Part shown: positions 37,900 to 47,536 of the stretch, piece by piece | How positions within the stretch are numbered: the stretch's first letter is position 1 | Layout of the letters: the number at the start of each line of letters is the position of its first letter | DNA from: Planococcus citreus | GTDB lineage: Bacteria > Bacillota > Bacilli > Bacillales_A > Planococcaceae | Reading direction: 5' to 3' | Assembly: GCF_003664125.1 (NCBI RefSeq) | Contig: NZ_RCCP01000005.1 | Span: forward strand, 87,882 to 151,881 | Length of the DNA: 64,000 bases | Made by a program: the position numbers and the translations under genes | The notes under the pieces: model-generated | The model's input: the letters and a program-made list of their open reading frames with translations, nothing else | Told to the model about the DNA's origin: nothing | The model's database searches: none

Positions 37900-39393
37900 A
37901 TGGAAATCAATGTATTGAAACCCACAGAACAGAATGAAGCAGAAATTCTAATCGTCGGATTGAGCCGCCATCCCGATAATGCGGATGGCTGGAAAGGATT
38001 GGAGAAGCGCTTTGACGGACGCCTTGCTGATTGGATTAAAGGTGGTTTGTCATTCGACTTGAACTCGCTGAGCATTTATCCTACTTTAAAAGGCGATATC
38101 CCTCGTGTGCTATTTGTTGGGATAGGCGACCGCAAAAAACTGACGGAAGATGAGTTGCGCCGTTCATTTGGCATCGCAGGAAAGCAGTTGGTCAAAGAAA
38201 AAATTCGCCATGCCGCCATCTATACAGCTTCTTTCGAAAATGGGGAAGTGAACGGCGAACAAGTCGCCCATCTAGCGGCTGAGGGTATCCAAATGGGTGC
38301 ATACCGCTTTGCCGATTACAAAACGAATTCCAATGAAGTGGATCACCGTGTGGAATCGCTGAGCTTTCTCACAGAGCAGCCAGCAGATGCCATCCGCCAG
38401 GCGGCTTTCGTCGGCACAGTTCATGCGGAGGCAGTTAATGAAGCAAGAACGCTCGTCAATATGCCCGCAAATATCCTGACGCCAACAGCAATGGCTGAAT
38501 ATGCACAAGAGCTTAGCGAAGCTTACGGATTTGAAACGGATATCCTCGGGCGCAGCGAAATTGAAGAGCTCGGCATGGGCGCGTTGCTTGCAGTCAACCA
38601 AGGTTCTGTTGAAGAACCGCGTCTGATCGTCATGAAATACAAAGCGACAGACAGTTTCGAAGCCCCGCTCGCACTCGTCGGTAAAGGCATTACTTTCGAC
38701 ACAGGCGGTTATTCCCTTAAGCCGAAAGACGGCATCGTCGGCATGAAAGGGGATATGGGCGGAGCTGCGGCTGTGCTTGGTGCAATGCGTGTCATCGGGG
38801 AGTTGAAGCCTGATAAGGACGTAGTAGCTGTCATAGCCTCTACTGACAATATGGTGTCAGGCAATGCCTTCAAACCGGATGATGTCATCACGTCGATGAG
38901 CGGCAAAACCATCGAAATCCTCAACACGGATGCAGAAGGGCGCTTGGTATTGGCGGATGCTGTCACGTACGCCAAGCAGCTCGGCGCAAGCCAGGTGGTG
39001 GATGTGGCGACGTTGACAGGCGGCGTCATTGTCGCGCTCGGCAAAGACAAAACGGGCGCGTTGACGAACGACGAAGCGTTTTACGGTAAATTGCTGGACG
39101 TCTCGAAGAAAACGGGTGAGTTCGTCTGGCAATTGCCGCTCACGGAAAGCGACAAAAAGCGGCTGCGCAAAAGTGATGTGGCCGACTTGAACAATTCACC
39201 CGGGCGCGACGGCCATATGATTTTCGGCGGCGGCTTTGTCGGCGAATTCGTCGGCGACACGCCGTGGATCCACCTAGATATCGCCGGAACTTCGCACGCC
39301 GATGCAGCGCATGACTTGGGCCCTGCTGGAGGCACTGGCGCCATGGTAAGAACACTGGCGTCATTTGTGGAAAAGTTGGGGAATAAGGAATAA
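37900..39393 (+). CDS. pepA: leucyl aminopeptidase (M17)
   Basis: 497 residues, typical M17 length. The metal and catalytic motifs VGKGITFDTGGYSLKP, GDMGGAAAVLGAM and the signature NTDAEGRLVLAD are all present; an N-terminal macro-like domain precedes them. It cleaves N-terminal residues from peptides in the cytoplasm, with two metal ions. Start follows AAAGGAGG. Terminator shared with the convergent mrp operon. Confidence 0.95.
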   Translation: MEINVLKPTEQNEAEILIVGLSRHPDNADGWKGLEKRFDGRLADWIKGGLSFDLNSLSIYPTLKGDIPRVLFVGIGDRKKLTEDELRRSFGIAGKQLVKEKIRHAAIYTASFENGEVNGEQVAHLAAEGIQMGAYRFADYKTNSNEVDHRVESLSFLTEQPADAIRQAAFVGTVHAEAVNEARTLVNMPANILTPTAMAEYAQELSEAYGFETDILGRSEIEELGMGALLAVNQGSVEEPRLIVMKYKATDSFEAPLALVGKGITFDTGGYSLKPKDGIVGMKGDMGGAAAVLGAMRVIGELKPDKDVVAVIASTDNMVSGNAFKPDDVITSMSGKTIEILNTDAEGRLVLADAVTYAKQLGASQVVDVATLTGGVIVALGKDKTGALTNDEAFYGKLLDVSKKTGEFVWQLPLTESDKKRLRKSDVADLNNSPGRDGHMIFGGGFVGEFVGDTPWIHLDIAGTSHADAAHDLGPAGGTGAMVRTLASFVEKLGNKE

Positions 39394-39426
39394 AAAAACG
39401 CAGCCAATTTGGCTGCGTTTTTTTTA
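39391..39426. terminator. bidirectional terminator (pepA / mrpG)
   Basis: AAAAACGCAGCC / GGCTGCGTTTTT stem with five-base loop, A and T runs. Confidence 0.92.
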
Positions 39427-39837
39427 TTCGTTTTCAAGTTCTTCTTGCTGGTTGTTTTTGCGCTTTTCAATTGCAGGGCCCATATCGTCACGCACTGTTT
39501 CTTCCGCGACTTTTATGCCTGTCATGTATGCGGCACGGCCGATCAGATGACCAGCAACCGGCTGCGTGATGAACAGGAAGGCGATGGCAATGACCATCTG
39601 CGTATTGAAGATGCCTTCATTAAACCAAAAGTGGACGAAGGTTCCGAGCAGGATTGACAATACACCGAGTGTCGAACTCTTAGAGGCTGCGTGTGTCCTT
39701 GTGTAGACATCTGGCAGCCTAACGAGCCCGAGAGCAGTGACGGCGCTGAACAGGACGCCAGTGCCGATTAAAAGGATGATTAGGATATCAACGAGGATCT
39801 CGATCGAAAATCTCCCCTCTCTCCAGGAATTTCGCAA
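39424..39837 (-). CDS. mrpG: Na+/H+ antiporter subunit G
   Basis: MnhG/PhaG family with three membrane helices and the motif LGLVRLPDVYTRTHAASKSSTL. Last gene of mrpABCDEFG. The listed start is TTG 39837, which has no ribosome site. An ATC at 39804-39802 lies 7 bases after AGGGGAGA and gives the normal family N terminus (about 126 residues); that codon may be the true start. Overlaps mrpF. Confidence 0.88.
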   Translation of the reverse strand: MRNSWREGRFSIEILVDILIILLIGTGVLFSAVTALGLVRLPDVYTRTHAASKSSTLGVLSILLGTFVHFWFNEGIFNTQMVIAIAFLFITQPVAGHLIGRAAYMTGIKVAEETVRDDMGPAIEKRKNNQQEELENE

Positions 39838-40066
39838 AGGCGGCCGTTCCGATAAAGGACAGAATGCTCATCAAGAGAATGACCTCCAGGAAAAATTCCG
39901 TCTCAATAATCAAGGACAATAAAGCAACAATCGACACGAGCGTCACGCCGATCGCATCGAGTGCCACGACGCGGTCTGCAACCGTAGGGCCTTTGACGAG
40001 ACGGAACAACAGGCCAGCAAAAGAAATGCTGACGATGAACAGGGAAACCCAATAAAACATCATCAT
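39788..40066 (-). CDS. mrpF: Na+/H+ antiporter subunit F
   Basis: 92 residues, three membrane helices, with RLVKGPTVADRVVALDAIG, the MnhF signature. Start ATG 40066 follows GGAGGTG. It overlaps the end of mrpE by 4 bases and the start of mrpG, consistent with coupled translation. Confidence 0.94.
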   Translation of the reverse strand: MMMFYWVSLFIVSISFAGLLFRLVKGPTVADRVVALDAIGVTLVSIVALLSLIIETEFFLEVILLMSILSFIGTAAFAKFLERGEIFDRDPR

Positions 40067-40542
40067 GACCGGCTCACCTCCAATATCGCCCGTTCAAATG
40101 TATTCTTGATAGATGACACGGCCGAGTCAATGTCTTCGAAATCCAAGGCATGGATGTACAGGCGTTTTTGATCTTCGGAAATGCCGATTACCAAAGTGCC
40201 TGGAGTTAATGTGATCAATGCGGACAGCAAGGTTACTTGCCAGTCGTCATCGAGTTCCGTTTCCATTTCAAAAATGGCCGGTTTGATGTTCATGTTGGGG
40301 CTTATGACAATCGACAGCACCTGGATGCTTGACATGAAAAGTTCACGAAGGAACAACAGGAACAGTGAGATCAACGCCCAGACGCGTAGGATGTACAGCC
40401 GTTTTGAGAAAAACCGGCGCATCAAGATGATGATGCCGAGGCCAATCAGAAAGCCGATGACGAATCCGGAAGGAGTGAACGACACGGTCATGAACATCCA
40501 GACGAGCGCCAGGAAAAAATTCAATAGAACTTGTAAAGACAT
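40063..40542 (-). CDS. mrpE: Na+/H+ antiporter subunit E
   Basis: 159 residues. N-terminal helices (MSLQVLLNFFLALVWMF, then FVIGFLIGLGIIIL) and a cytoplasmic domain with LLSALITLTPGTLVIGIS, typical of MrpE. It is an accessory subunit of the seven-part Mrp complex. Lies 6 bases after mrpD. Confidence 0.94.
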   Translation of the reverse strand: MSLQVLLNFFLALVWMFMTVSFTPSGFVIGFLIGLGIIILMRRFFSKRLYILRVWALISLFLLFLRELFMSSIQVLSIVISPNMNIKPAIFEMETELDDDWQVTLLSALITLTPGTLVIGISEDQKRLYIHALDFEDIDSAVSSIKNTFERAILEVSRS

Positions 40543-40548
40543 ATTGAC

Positions 40549-42030
40549 CTACTCCTTTAATACCGCGTCAATATAGAGCGATGGATTCAGTAGCACTTCA
40601 CCTGCGTCCGAAATGAACGGCATGAAGAGTTCCGCACCGGCGCCGAGGAATACAGTCAAGGCGACGAGTATAGCTGTCGGGACGAACATCGATAGATAAT
40701 GTTTTCGATCAATCGTGACAATCTTCACCGGTTCTCCCCAGAATGCATAGATGAAGATCCTTACAACACTTAGCAACACGAGCAAGCTAGTCGCCAGGAT
40801 CACGAGGCTGCCCCAGAAATGGGTGCCTTCAAAACCGCCTTGGACGATCAGCAATTTGCCCGGGAAGCCGCTGAGCGGGGGGATGCCGGCAAGGCCGAAT
40901 GCCGCGACCAGGAAGGTCCAGCCAAAGAACGGATAGCTCTTGATCAAACCGCCCATCTTGCGCAAATCGCTGGTGCCGAAAATGACGGTCAAGATGCCCA
41001 CTAGAAGGAACAGTGCCGCTTTAATGAGCATGTCGTGGATCAAATAGAAAATGGAGCCTTCGACACCGGCTGCGTTCATTTGCGAAATCCCGAATAGGAT
41101 AACGCCGACTGCGATGATGATGTTGTAGATGATAATCTTTTTTACATCAAAATAAGCAAGCGCACCGACGCAGCCTGCGAGGATCGTCAAGATCGCGATA
41201 ATCGCCAGCAGTTCATGGGTAAAACCGGTATTCATCGTGAAGAATAAGGTATAGGTCCTCATGATCGCGTAGACGCCGACTTTTGTCAGCAAGGCGCCGA
41301 ATAAGGCAAGAATCGCCATGGGCGGTGCGAAATAAGAACCTGGCAGCCAAAAGTACAATGGGAAAATCGCCGCTTTGAAACCGAAGACGACCAGGAACAA
41401 GACGGCAATGACCGTTAGGATGCCGACTGCTTCGATTTGCGGGATCTTGACAGCCAAGTCGGCCATATTGAGCGTACCGGTAACGGAGTAAAGGTAAGCG
41501 ACCGCCGAAACGAACAATGCCGATGAAATGATGTTCACCAGCAAGTACTTAATTGATTCGCGCAGCTGCGGCTTTTCACCGCCGTGAACGATCAATGCAT
41601 AAGAAGCCATCAACAACACTTCGATGAAGACGAACAAGTTGAAGATATCGCCTGTTGTGAAGGCGCCGTTAACTCCGGTCATCAAGAACAGGACAGCTGG
41701 ATAGTAGAACGACTGCTCGCGCTTCACGCCAATCGTCGGGATGCTGTAAAACAATACGAACAGCGTGACGATGGTGGAACTCAGTACCAATAGCACCGAG
41801 AACATATCGGATACCATAGAGATGCCGAACGGGGCAGGCCAGCTGCCGAGCGTGACAGCTTGGACGCCATCACTGTTAACTTTCGAGAATAGCACAAGCG
41901 CCGAAGCGAGTGTCGCAACAACGCCGGCAATCGCCACTATGCGCTGCATGTGCAGCTTTTTCGGGAACAGCATCAAGATGGCGGCAAAAATCAATGGAAT
42001 GACTACAGGGAACAAAGCTAAATTACTCAT
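40549..42030 (-). CDS. mrpD: Na+/H+ antiporter subunit D
   Basis: 493 residues, about 14 membrane helices, related to NADH dehydrogenase subunits NuoM/Nuo[20 protein letters not shown] contains the conserved transmembrane Glu, and [13 protein letters not shown] the conserved Lys used in proton paths. Overlaps mrpC by 8 bases. Confidence 0.95.
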   Translation of the reverse strand: MSNLALFPVVIPLIFAAILMLFPKKLHMQRIVAIAGVVATLASALVLFSKVNSDGVQAVTLGSWPAPFGISMVSDMFSVLLVLSSTIVTLFVLFYSIPTIGVKREQSFYYPAVLFLMTGVNGAFTTGDIFNLFVFIEVLLMASYALIVHGGEKPQLRESIKYLLVNIISSALFVSAVAYLYSVTGTLNMADLAVKIPQIEAVGILTVIAVLFLVVFGFKAAIFPLYFWLPGSYFAPPMAILALFGALLTKVGVYAIMRTYTLFFTMNTGFTHELLAIIAILTILAGCVGALAYFDVKKIIIYNIIIAVGVILFGISQMNAAGVEGSIFYLIHDMLIKAALFLLVGILTVIFGTSDLRKMGGLIKSYPFFGWTFLVAAFGLAGIPPLSGFPGKLLIVQGGFEGTHFWGSLVILATSLLVLLSVVRIFIYAFWGEPVKIVTIDRKHYLSMFVPTAILVALTVFLGAGAELFMPFISDAGEVLLNPSLYIDAVLKE

Positions 42031-42370
42031 AATCTTCTGTACCTCTCAATAGCTCCATATTGTCTGTGCCAAGTTCCTGATAGGCGCGGTAGGCGAGCAC
42101 CAGGAAAAATGACGTGACCGCGAACGAAATAACGATCGCTGTCAGGATCAGCGCCTGTGGCAGAGGGTCGGCATAATCGCTAACCGTTACCCCATCAGCC
42201 ACAACAGGCGGCGCAGTGCCGCCGAGGCCGCCCATTGTCAATAGCAATAGGTGGGCGCCGTGGCTCAAAAGGCCTGTGCCGATAATGATGCGGATCAAAC
42301 TTTTCGATAGCATTAAATATACAGCTGCCATGAACAATAAGCCGATGGCAACCGACATGACTATTTCCAT
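42023..42370 (-). CDS. mrpC: Na+/H+ antiporter subunit C
   Basis: 115 residues, three membrane helices, related to NuoK. The segments [15 protein letters not shown] and [19 protein letters not shown] are conserved in the family. It shares one base with mrpB. Confidence 0.95.
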   Translation of the reverse strand: MEIVMSVAIGLLFMAAVYLMLSKSLIRIIIGTGLLSHGAHLLLLTMGGLGGTAPPVVADGVTVSDYADPLPQALILTAIVISFAVTSFFLVLAYRAYQELGTDNMELLRGTEDYE

Positions 42371-42792
42371 TATTCATCCTCTCCAATCGTTTGAATAATG
42401 GTCATCGTTACTCCTACAACAACCAAATAGACGCCTATATCAAATAACAATGCCGAGTGCAGGGAGGTTTCGCCGAACAACGGCAAATCGAAATAATCAT
42501 AGGCATGTGTGAAGAATGGGACATCAAAAAAGATCGATGCACTGGCGGTTGCGATAGCAATCAACAAACCGACAGCGGTCAGCACGACGTAATTAATCGG
42601 CAGGATCTTCTTGATTGTCGGGATGTCGAACGCAAGCATCAACAAGACGATGGCACTTGCGGTCAACAATCCCCCAACAAACCCGCCGCCCGGCGTATAG
42701 TGGCCGGCGAAGAAAATATGGACAGCAAACATCAAGATGATGAAGGTCACCACTTTCGTGGCGGTTTGAAGCATGACATCATTTGTTCTCAT
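42370..42792 (-). CDS. mrpB: Na+/H+ antiporter subunit B
   Basis: 140 residues with four membrane helices and the motif [19 protein letters not shown], the MnhB signature. Overlaps the end of mrpA by 14 bases. Confidence 0.95.
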   Translation of the reverse strand: MRTNDVMLQTATKVVTFIILMFAVHIFFAGHYTPGGGFVGGLLTASAIVLLMLAFDIPTIKKILPINYVVLTAVGLLIAIATASASIFFDVPFFTHAYDYFDLPLFGETSLHSALLFDIGVYLVVVGVTMTIIQTIGEDE

Positions 42793-45193
42793 GCTGACCC
42801 TCCTTTTTCGTGAGGCGCAGGCGGATCATCGTAATAATTCCGATGCCCGCAATGCCGAGTACTGCAATTTCGAACAAGGTATCAAACCCGCGGTAATCGA
42901 CGAGAATGACGTTGACGATATTCCCGCCGCCCGCTTCTTTATAAACCGTTTCCTTGTAGAATTCGGAAATCGAAGGCATAGCTTTTTGTGAATGGGCCGA
43001 TAACGCGACCAAAGTCATTGTGACGCCAACGCCAAGTGCCACGAGTGCATTGCCAAAGCGGAATTTCATGCGCTCTTCTTTGCGGCTGATCTGCGGCAAA
43101 TGATAGAACGCCAGCAAGAACAAGGCAACCGAGATGGTTTCGATAACGAGCTGTGTCAATGCCAAGTCAGGTGCACGGAAGATGACGAACAGCAGTGCCA
43201 CTGAATAGCCGACAGCCCCTAGTGCGATAATCGCGGTCAGGCGGGACTTGGAGCCGAGAATCGTCAAAGTCGCACCGACCAATGCCAGAAGGATAACAAT
43301 TTCATAAACGCCAATTGGCGCCAAATTGTTAAAGTCGATCTGGAACGCTTCGTTCAAGAACAAGGTCAGCAACACGATGAATGACATGAAGCTGAACATA
43401 TAGACGAGGTATGACCGGATAAAACCTGTCATATAAATCCGGGAGAAGCGGTTGGCCCCTCCGTCGCTGAGCAGCATCATTTCATCATAAAGGCGGTTCA
43501 GTGAGATGGAATCCGGATATAGATCGTATAGATGCTGCCATTTGCGCAGCGTCCAGAACATCAAGCCACCGATTGCAAAAATACCTAGTGTCATGAATAA
43601 TTCAGTGTTGAAGCCGTGCCACGCTGAAACGTGGATATCCACATTCTGCGGGGAATCATAAAGGAACGGCTGAATAGCGGCAACAGCGGGTTTCACAAGC
43701 CAATCCCCGATCAAGTTCGGGATGAAGAAAATCATTACGACGAGTGCGGCAAGGAAAACCGGTGAAATGAGCATGCCGATCGGTGCTTCATGCGCTTGTT
43801 TCGGCAATTGCTCCGGCTGATGTTTGCCGGCAAAAGTATGGAAGACGAAATATAAGCTGTAGATGAACGTGAAGACCGAACCGATCCAAGCGATGATCGG
43901 GAACAAAACCCACCAGACGTCCATCGAGAACATATTGAATTCCTGCAGCGACAGCATCGCCGTCAAGAACATCTCTTTACTGAGGAAGCCGTTGAAAGGC
44001 GGGAGGCCCGCCATTGACAAGGATCCGATCAATGCGACCGTGAAACTGACCGGCATCAAACTCATTAAACCGCCGAGTTTCCGGATATCGCGCGTCCCAG
44101 TTTCATGGTCGATGATGCCTGCGATCATGAACAGGCTTCCTTTAAAGGTTGCGTGGTTGATTAAATGGAATATCGCCGCGAACGCTGCGTATTTCAAATA
44201 CGTATCAGCGGCGCCTTCTACATGATAAGCTGCTGCAGCAACACCGAGCAGTGACATGATGAGGCCCAACTGTGAAACGGTCGAGAAGGCCAGTATGCCT
44301 TTCAAGTCCTTCTGCTTCAAAGCGAAGAACGACGCCCACACCATCGTGAACAACCCGACGCCGGCAACAAGCCACATCCAAACTTCAGATAAGGCGAAGA
44401 CCGGTGTCAAGCGGGCGACCAAGTAAATGCCGGCTTTAACCATTGTTGCGGAGTGGAGATAGGCACTGACAGGCGTCGGCGCTTCCATCGCGTCCGGCAG
44501 CCAGATATAAAATGGAAACTGGGCAGATTTTGTAAATGCGCCGAGCAGCACAAGCACCAGGGCCCAGATGAAGAAGTCATGCTGTGCAAGTTCTGGTGCT
44601 TGTGCAATCAATTCGCGGATCGAATACGTGCCGCCCATGATGCTGAGCAACACAAATCCCCCAAGCATCATCAAGCCGCCGAAGACGGTAATCATCATCG
44701 ACTTCAATGCGCCGAATCGGGAGCGATCGCGCGTATACCAATAAGCGATCAGCAAGAATGAGGAAATCGAAGTCAATTCCCAGAACAAGTACAGCGTGAT
44801 CAAATGATCCGATTGCACGACGCCAAGCATGGCGCTCATGAAGATCAATAGATACACATAGAAGTTATGTAATTGTTCGCGGTGCTTGTCCAAATAGAAA
44901 ATCGAGTATAGCACAACGAGTGCGCCGATCCCGGTGATCAGCAAAGTGAACAATAAGCTCAACCCATCGAGATACGCAATAAAGGCGATATCGAGGGAAG
45001 GGATCCAGGAAAGTTCAGATACATAAGTGCCACCTTCCATAACTGAAGGAAGGCGGGTGGCGTAGTATAAGAACAGCGCTGCCGGAACCAGTAAAACGAA
45101 CCAGCCTGTATGGATCTGGCCGAGTCGTTTAAATAGCAGCGGAATAAACAGCGCTGCAAGGATCGGTATGAAAATCAGAAATACAAGAGACAA
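42779..45193 (-). CDS. mrpA: Na+/H+ antiporter subunit A
   Basis: 804 residues, the usual length for a fused MrpA: an NuoL-like N-terminal part (HNFYVYLLIFMSAMLGVV, FWELTSISSFLLIAYW and PTPVSAYLHSATMVKAG) and a C-terminal MbhE/DUF4040-type portion. The TTG at 45193 is the start, after AAGGAGG. First gene of the Mrp operon, which exchanges cytoplasmic Na+ for H+ and supports alkaline and salt tolerance. A TATACT on the minus strand at 45240-45245 may be its -10. Confidence 0.95.
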   Translation of the reverse strand: MSLVFLIFIPILAALFIPLLFKRLGQIHTGWFVLLVPAALFLYYATRLPSVMEGGTYVSELSWIPSLDIAFIAYLDGLSLLFTLLITGIGALVVLYSIFYLDKHREQLHNFYVYLLIFMSAMLGVVQSDHLITLYLFWELTSISSFLLIAYWYTRDRSRFGALKSMMITVFGGLMMLGGFVLLSIMGGTYSIRELIAQAPELAQHDFFIWALVLVLLGAFTKSAQFPFYIWLPDAMEAPTPVSAYLHSATMVKAGIYLVARLTPVFALSEVWMWLVAGVGLFTMVWASFFALKQKDLKGILAFSTVSQLGLIMSLLGVAAAAYHVEGAADTYLKYAAFAAIFHLINHATFKGSLFMIAGIIDHETGTRDIRKLGGLMSLMPVSFTVALIGSLSMAGLPPFNGFLSKEMFLTAMLSLQEFNMFSMDVWWVLFPIIAWIGSVFTFIYSLYFVFHTFAGKHQPEQLPKQAHEAPIGMLISPVFLAALVVMIFFIPNLIGDWLVKPAVAAIQPFLYDSPQNVDIHVSAWHGFNTELFMTLGIFAIGGLMFWTLRKWQHLYDLYPDSISLNRLYDEMMLLSDGGANRFSRIYMTGFIRSYLVYMFSFMSFIVLLTLFLNEAFQIDFNNLAPIGVYEIVILLALVGATLTILGSKSRLTAIIALGAVGYSVALLFVIFRAPDLALTQLVIETISVALFLLAFYHLPQISRKEERMKFRFGNALVALGVGVTMTLVALSAHSQKAMPSISEFYKETVYKEAGGGNIVNVILVDYRGFDTLFEIAVLGIAGIGIITMIRLRLTKKEGQHENK

Positions 45194-45371
45194 ATGAATC
45201 CTCCTTCCAAAGTGGTACGTGATGAGTTTCTAATTAAAAAGTATAACGCATTCAGAGCGGTTTTGCACCGTACACCCTTGCAGCTAGGAGGAAGAGCATA
45301 AAGATTTCATGTGTTTTGTAATAGGAAGAAACTCGATAAACAGAATATTGCGAATTTAAAAAAGTGTACAC

Positions 45372-45419
45372 AAAAAACACTTGCTGAAAGAAGGACTCTA
45401 TATCCAACAAGTGTTTTTT
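45372..45419. terminator. long-loop terminator hairpin
   Basis: AAAAAACACTTG (45372-45383) pairs with CAAGTGTTTTTT (45408-45419), 24-base loop. It lies just past the stop of the leftward MFS gene. Confidence 0.65.
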
Positions 45420-45427
45420 GGAAGATG

Positions 45428-46687
45428 TTAGGAGTGTTTCAGCTCTTGTTCCAAGAGCACATCTTCGAAATCCTGGTCCGGTTGTTTTTTTGTATACCAG
45501 AGGAAAACGAAGGCGAAAACGAATAATGATCCGGTTACAACGAAGACGGAAGAAATTCCGATAAACCCACTGACGATACCGCCGAACATCGGGCCGACGA
45601 TATTGCCGAGAAAGCGGAAGCTGGTGTTATAGCCCATCACTTCGCCTTGGATATCGATTGGCGCTTCGCGGCGCATCAGGGCAGTCGTTGTTGGAATCAT
45701 GCCGCCGACCGCTACACCGAAGAACAAGCGCAGAACGATCAGCTGCCAAAGCTCGGTGACAAAGGCTTGCGGGATGATGAACAAGAATGCGAGCAGCAAC
45801 AGCAAGCCGAGAATCTTCTCATAACCGACCGAATCCCCGAGCCGTCCCCAGAGCCTAGCGAACAGCAAATTGCCGACGCCCGTCGCGCTGAACGTGACAC
45901 CTGCGAGAAAGGCCACTTGGGCGGTCCCTTCCGTCAATTCCGCCACATACAAAGACAATAAGGGCTGGATGCTGAAATTGCCGATTTGGATCAAAGCGGT
46001 GATGATCATGACATTCAGCAGCAAGCGGTGATGCAAGATGCCCTGGATCACGGTGCTGCGCGCATAGACATGGGCATCTTTTCGTTTCGGCTTGCGGATT
46101 TCCTTCAGCCCGAAGACAACGAATAATGCGGCGATGCCAATGATCGTAGCAGTGATGAGGAACGTATAAGTGAAGCCGAACGCATCGGCCATCAAGCCGC
46201 CGAGCACCGGTCCGAACAAGGTACCCGACACGCTGCCCATTTGAAGCGTACCGAGCGTTTTGCCGGCCGTCTCCTTAGATGTTTGGGAACTGACGAATGC
46301 GAGTGAGGTCGGGATAAAGCCTGTAACGACGCCCATGAATAAGCGGATCATGAACAAGCCAAGGACGGAGTCAGCCGTCCCCATCAGAAAGATGCTGGTG
46401 GCAATCCCGAAGCCGTTGATGATCAAAATCGGCTTGAAGCCGTATTTGTCGGCGATGCGCCCCCATACCGGCGACATGAACAACGCAGCAACAAAAGTCA
46501 CGCCGAACACCAACCCTGACCAGCGCTGAACATACTCATCCGAAAAACTGCCAAGCGATTCAATGTACAGCGACAAAAACGGCATGATCATCGTCGTGCT
46601 GCCGGCGACCAGGAAATTGGTGAACATGATGATGTAAAAGTTTCTTTTTTGAGTATCCAGTTGGAACCCCTTCTTTCTGAAAACCAA
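45428..46687 (-). CDS. MFS multidrug-type transporter
   Basis: 419 residues, 12 membrane helices, with the MFS motif VWGRIADKYGFKPILI between helices 2 and 3 and a second copy in the other half (LWGRLGDSVGYEKILG). It belongs to the drug:proton antiporter group; substrate unknown. TTG 46687 follows AGGAAGAG closely. A CTG at 46660, 6 bases after AGAAGGGG, could be the real start, since a TATAAT on the minus strand lies only about 15 bases before the TTG. Confidence 0.88.
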   Translation of the reverse strand: MVFRKKGFQLDTQKRNFYIIMFTNFLVAGSTTMIMPFLSLYIESLGSFSDEYVQRWSGLVFGVTFVAALFMSPVWGRIADKYGFKPILIINGFGIATSIFLMGTADSVLGLFMIRLFMGVVTGFIPTSLAFVSSQTSKETAGKTLGTLQMGSVSGTLFGPVLGGLMADAFGFTYTFLITATIIGIAALFVVFGLKEIRKPKRKDAHVYARSTVIQGILHHRLLLNVMIITALIQIGNFSIQPLLSLYVAELTEGTAQVAFLAGVTFSATGVGNLLFARLWGRLGDSVGYEKILGLLLLLAFLFIIPQAFVTELWQLIVLRLFFGVAVGGMIPTTTALMRREAPIDIQGEVMGYNTSFRFLGNIVGPMFGGIVSGFIGISSVFVVTGSLFVFAFVFLWYTKKQPDQDFEDVLLEQELKHS

Positions 46688-46756
46688 AACTCTTCCTATA
46701 TTATATAATAGTTCGTTACCCGAAAAAAGCAGAATAAATTACCACTGTATTCTGAA

Positions 46757-46775
46757 TTATTCTATGCTAGAATAA
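46757..46775. promoter_or_regulatory. 19-bp perfect inverted repeat (operator candidate)
   Basis: TTATTCTA-TGC-TAGAATAA, perfect 8-bp arms, 16 bases before the cyclophilin lipoprotein start and over its likely -10. Binding protein unknown. Confidence 0.45.
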
Positions 46776-46791
46776 AGCGGGGTGAAACGAA

Positions 46792-47487
46792 ATGAAAAAA
46801 ACTTTATGGTCAGTAATGCTCCTGTTCTCTGTCGTTGCGTTAGCAGCATGCGGCAGCTCGGGAGAACAACAGGAAACAGGCGGAACAGAGCCTGCTTCAA
46901 CAGAAGAAGTGCAAGGCTATCCGCAACTTGAACCAGGTATAACGGAAGAAACGGTTGTAGATCTGAATACATCAGAAGGCACGATCCGTATCCGCCTATT
47001 CCCTGAAATCGCACCAAAAGCAGTAGAGAATTTCCTGGGGCATGCCGAATCTGGTTATTATGACGGCGTTATTTTCCACCGCGTCATAGAAGATTTCATG
47101 TTGCAGACCGGTGACCCGACCGGCACAGGAGGCGGGGGCGAAAGCATTTACGGTGAGCCTTTCGAAGATGAATTCAGCGACCGGCTATTCAATTTCCGCG
47201 GTGCTTTGTCGATGGCAAATGCTGGGCCGGGAACGAACGGCAGCCAGTTCTTTATCGTGCAGGCAAAAGAAATAAAAGAAGGAAGTGCCTCTGATTACCC
47301 GGAAGAAATCACGGCAGCTTACGAAGAAATGGGCGGAACGCCTTGGCTTGACGGGATGCATACAGTCTTCGGGCAGGTCGATGAAGGCATGGATGTCGTC
47401 GACAAAATCGCAGCTGTCGAAAAAGGCGCAAATGATAAACCGCTTGAAGACATCGTCATCGAATCGATCGATATCATCGAGCAATAA
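46792..47487 (+). CDS. peptidyl-prolyl cis-trans isomerase (cyclophilin), lipoprotein
   Basis: 231 residues: lipoprotein signal peptide with lipobox LAAC ([20 protein letters not shown]), a low-complexity linker, then a cyclophilin domain from about residue 55 with [36 protein letters not shown] and [15 protein letters not shown]. The catalytic Arg (FHRV) is present. An extracellular folding helper on the membrane surface is likely. Start after GGGGTGAAACG. Shared terminator with patB. Confidence 0.93.
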   Translation: MKKTLWSVMLLFSVVALAACGSSGEQQETGGTEPASTEEVQGYPQLEPGITEETVVDLNTSEGTIRIRLFPEIAPKAVENFLGHAESGYYDGVIFHRVIEDFMLQTGDPTGTGGGGESIYGEPFEDEFSDRLFNFRGALSMANAGPGTNGSQFFIVQAKEIKEGSASDYPEEITAAYEEMGGTPWLDGMHTVFGQVDEGMDVVDKIAAVEKGANDKPLEDIVIESIDIIEQ

Positions 47488-47521
47488 GAAAAAGCTATCG
47501 CAGCGGGCGATAGCTTTTTTC
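47488..47521. terminator. bidirectional terminator (cyclophilin / patB)
   Basis: AAAAAGCTATCGC / GCGATAGCTTTTT stem with A and T runs. Confidence 0.92.
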
Positions 47522-47536
47522 TTTTTTCCAAACATA

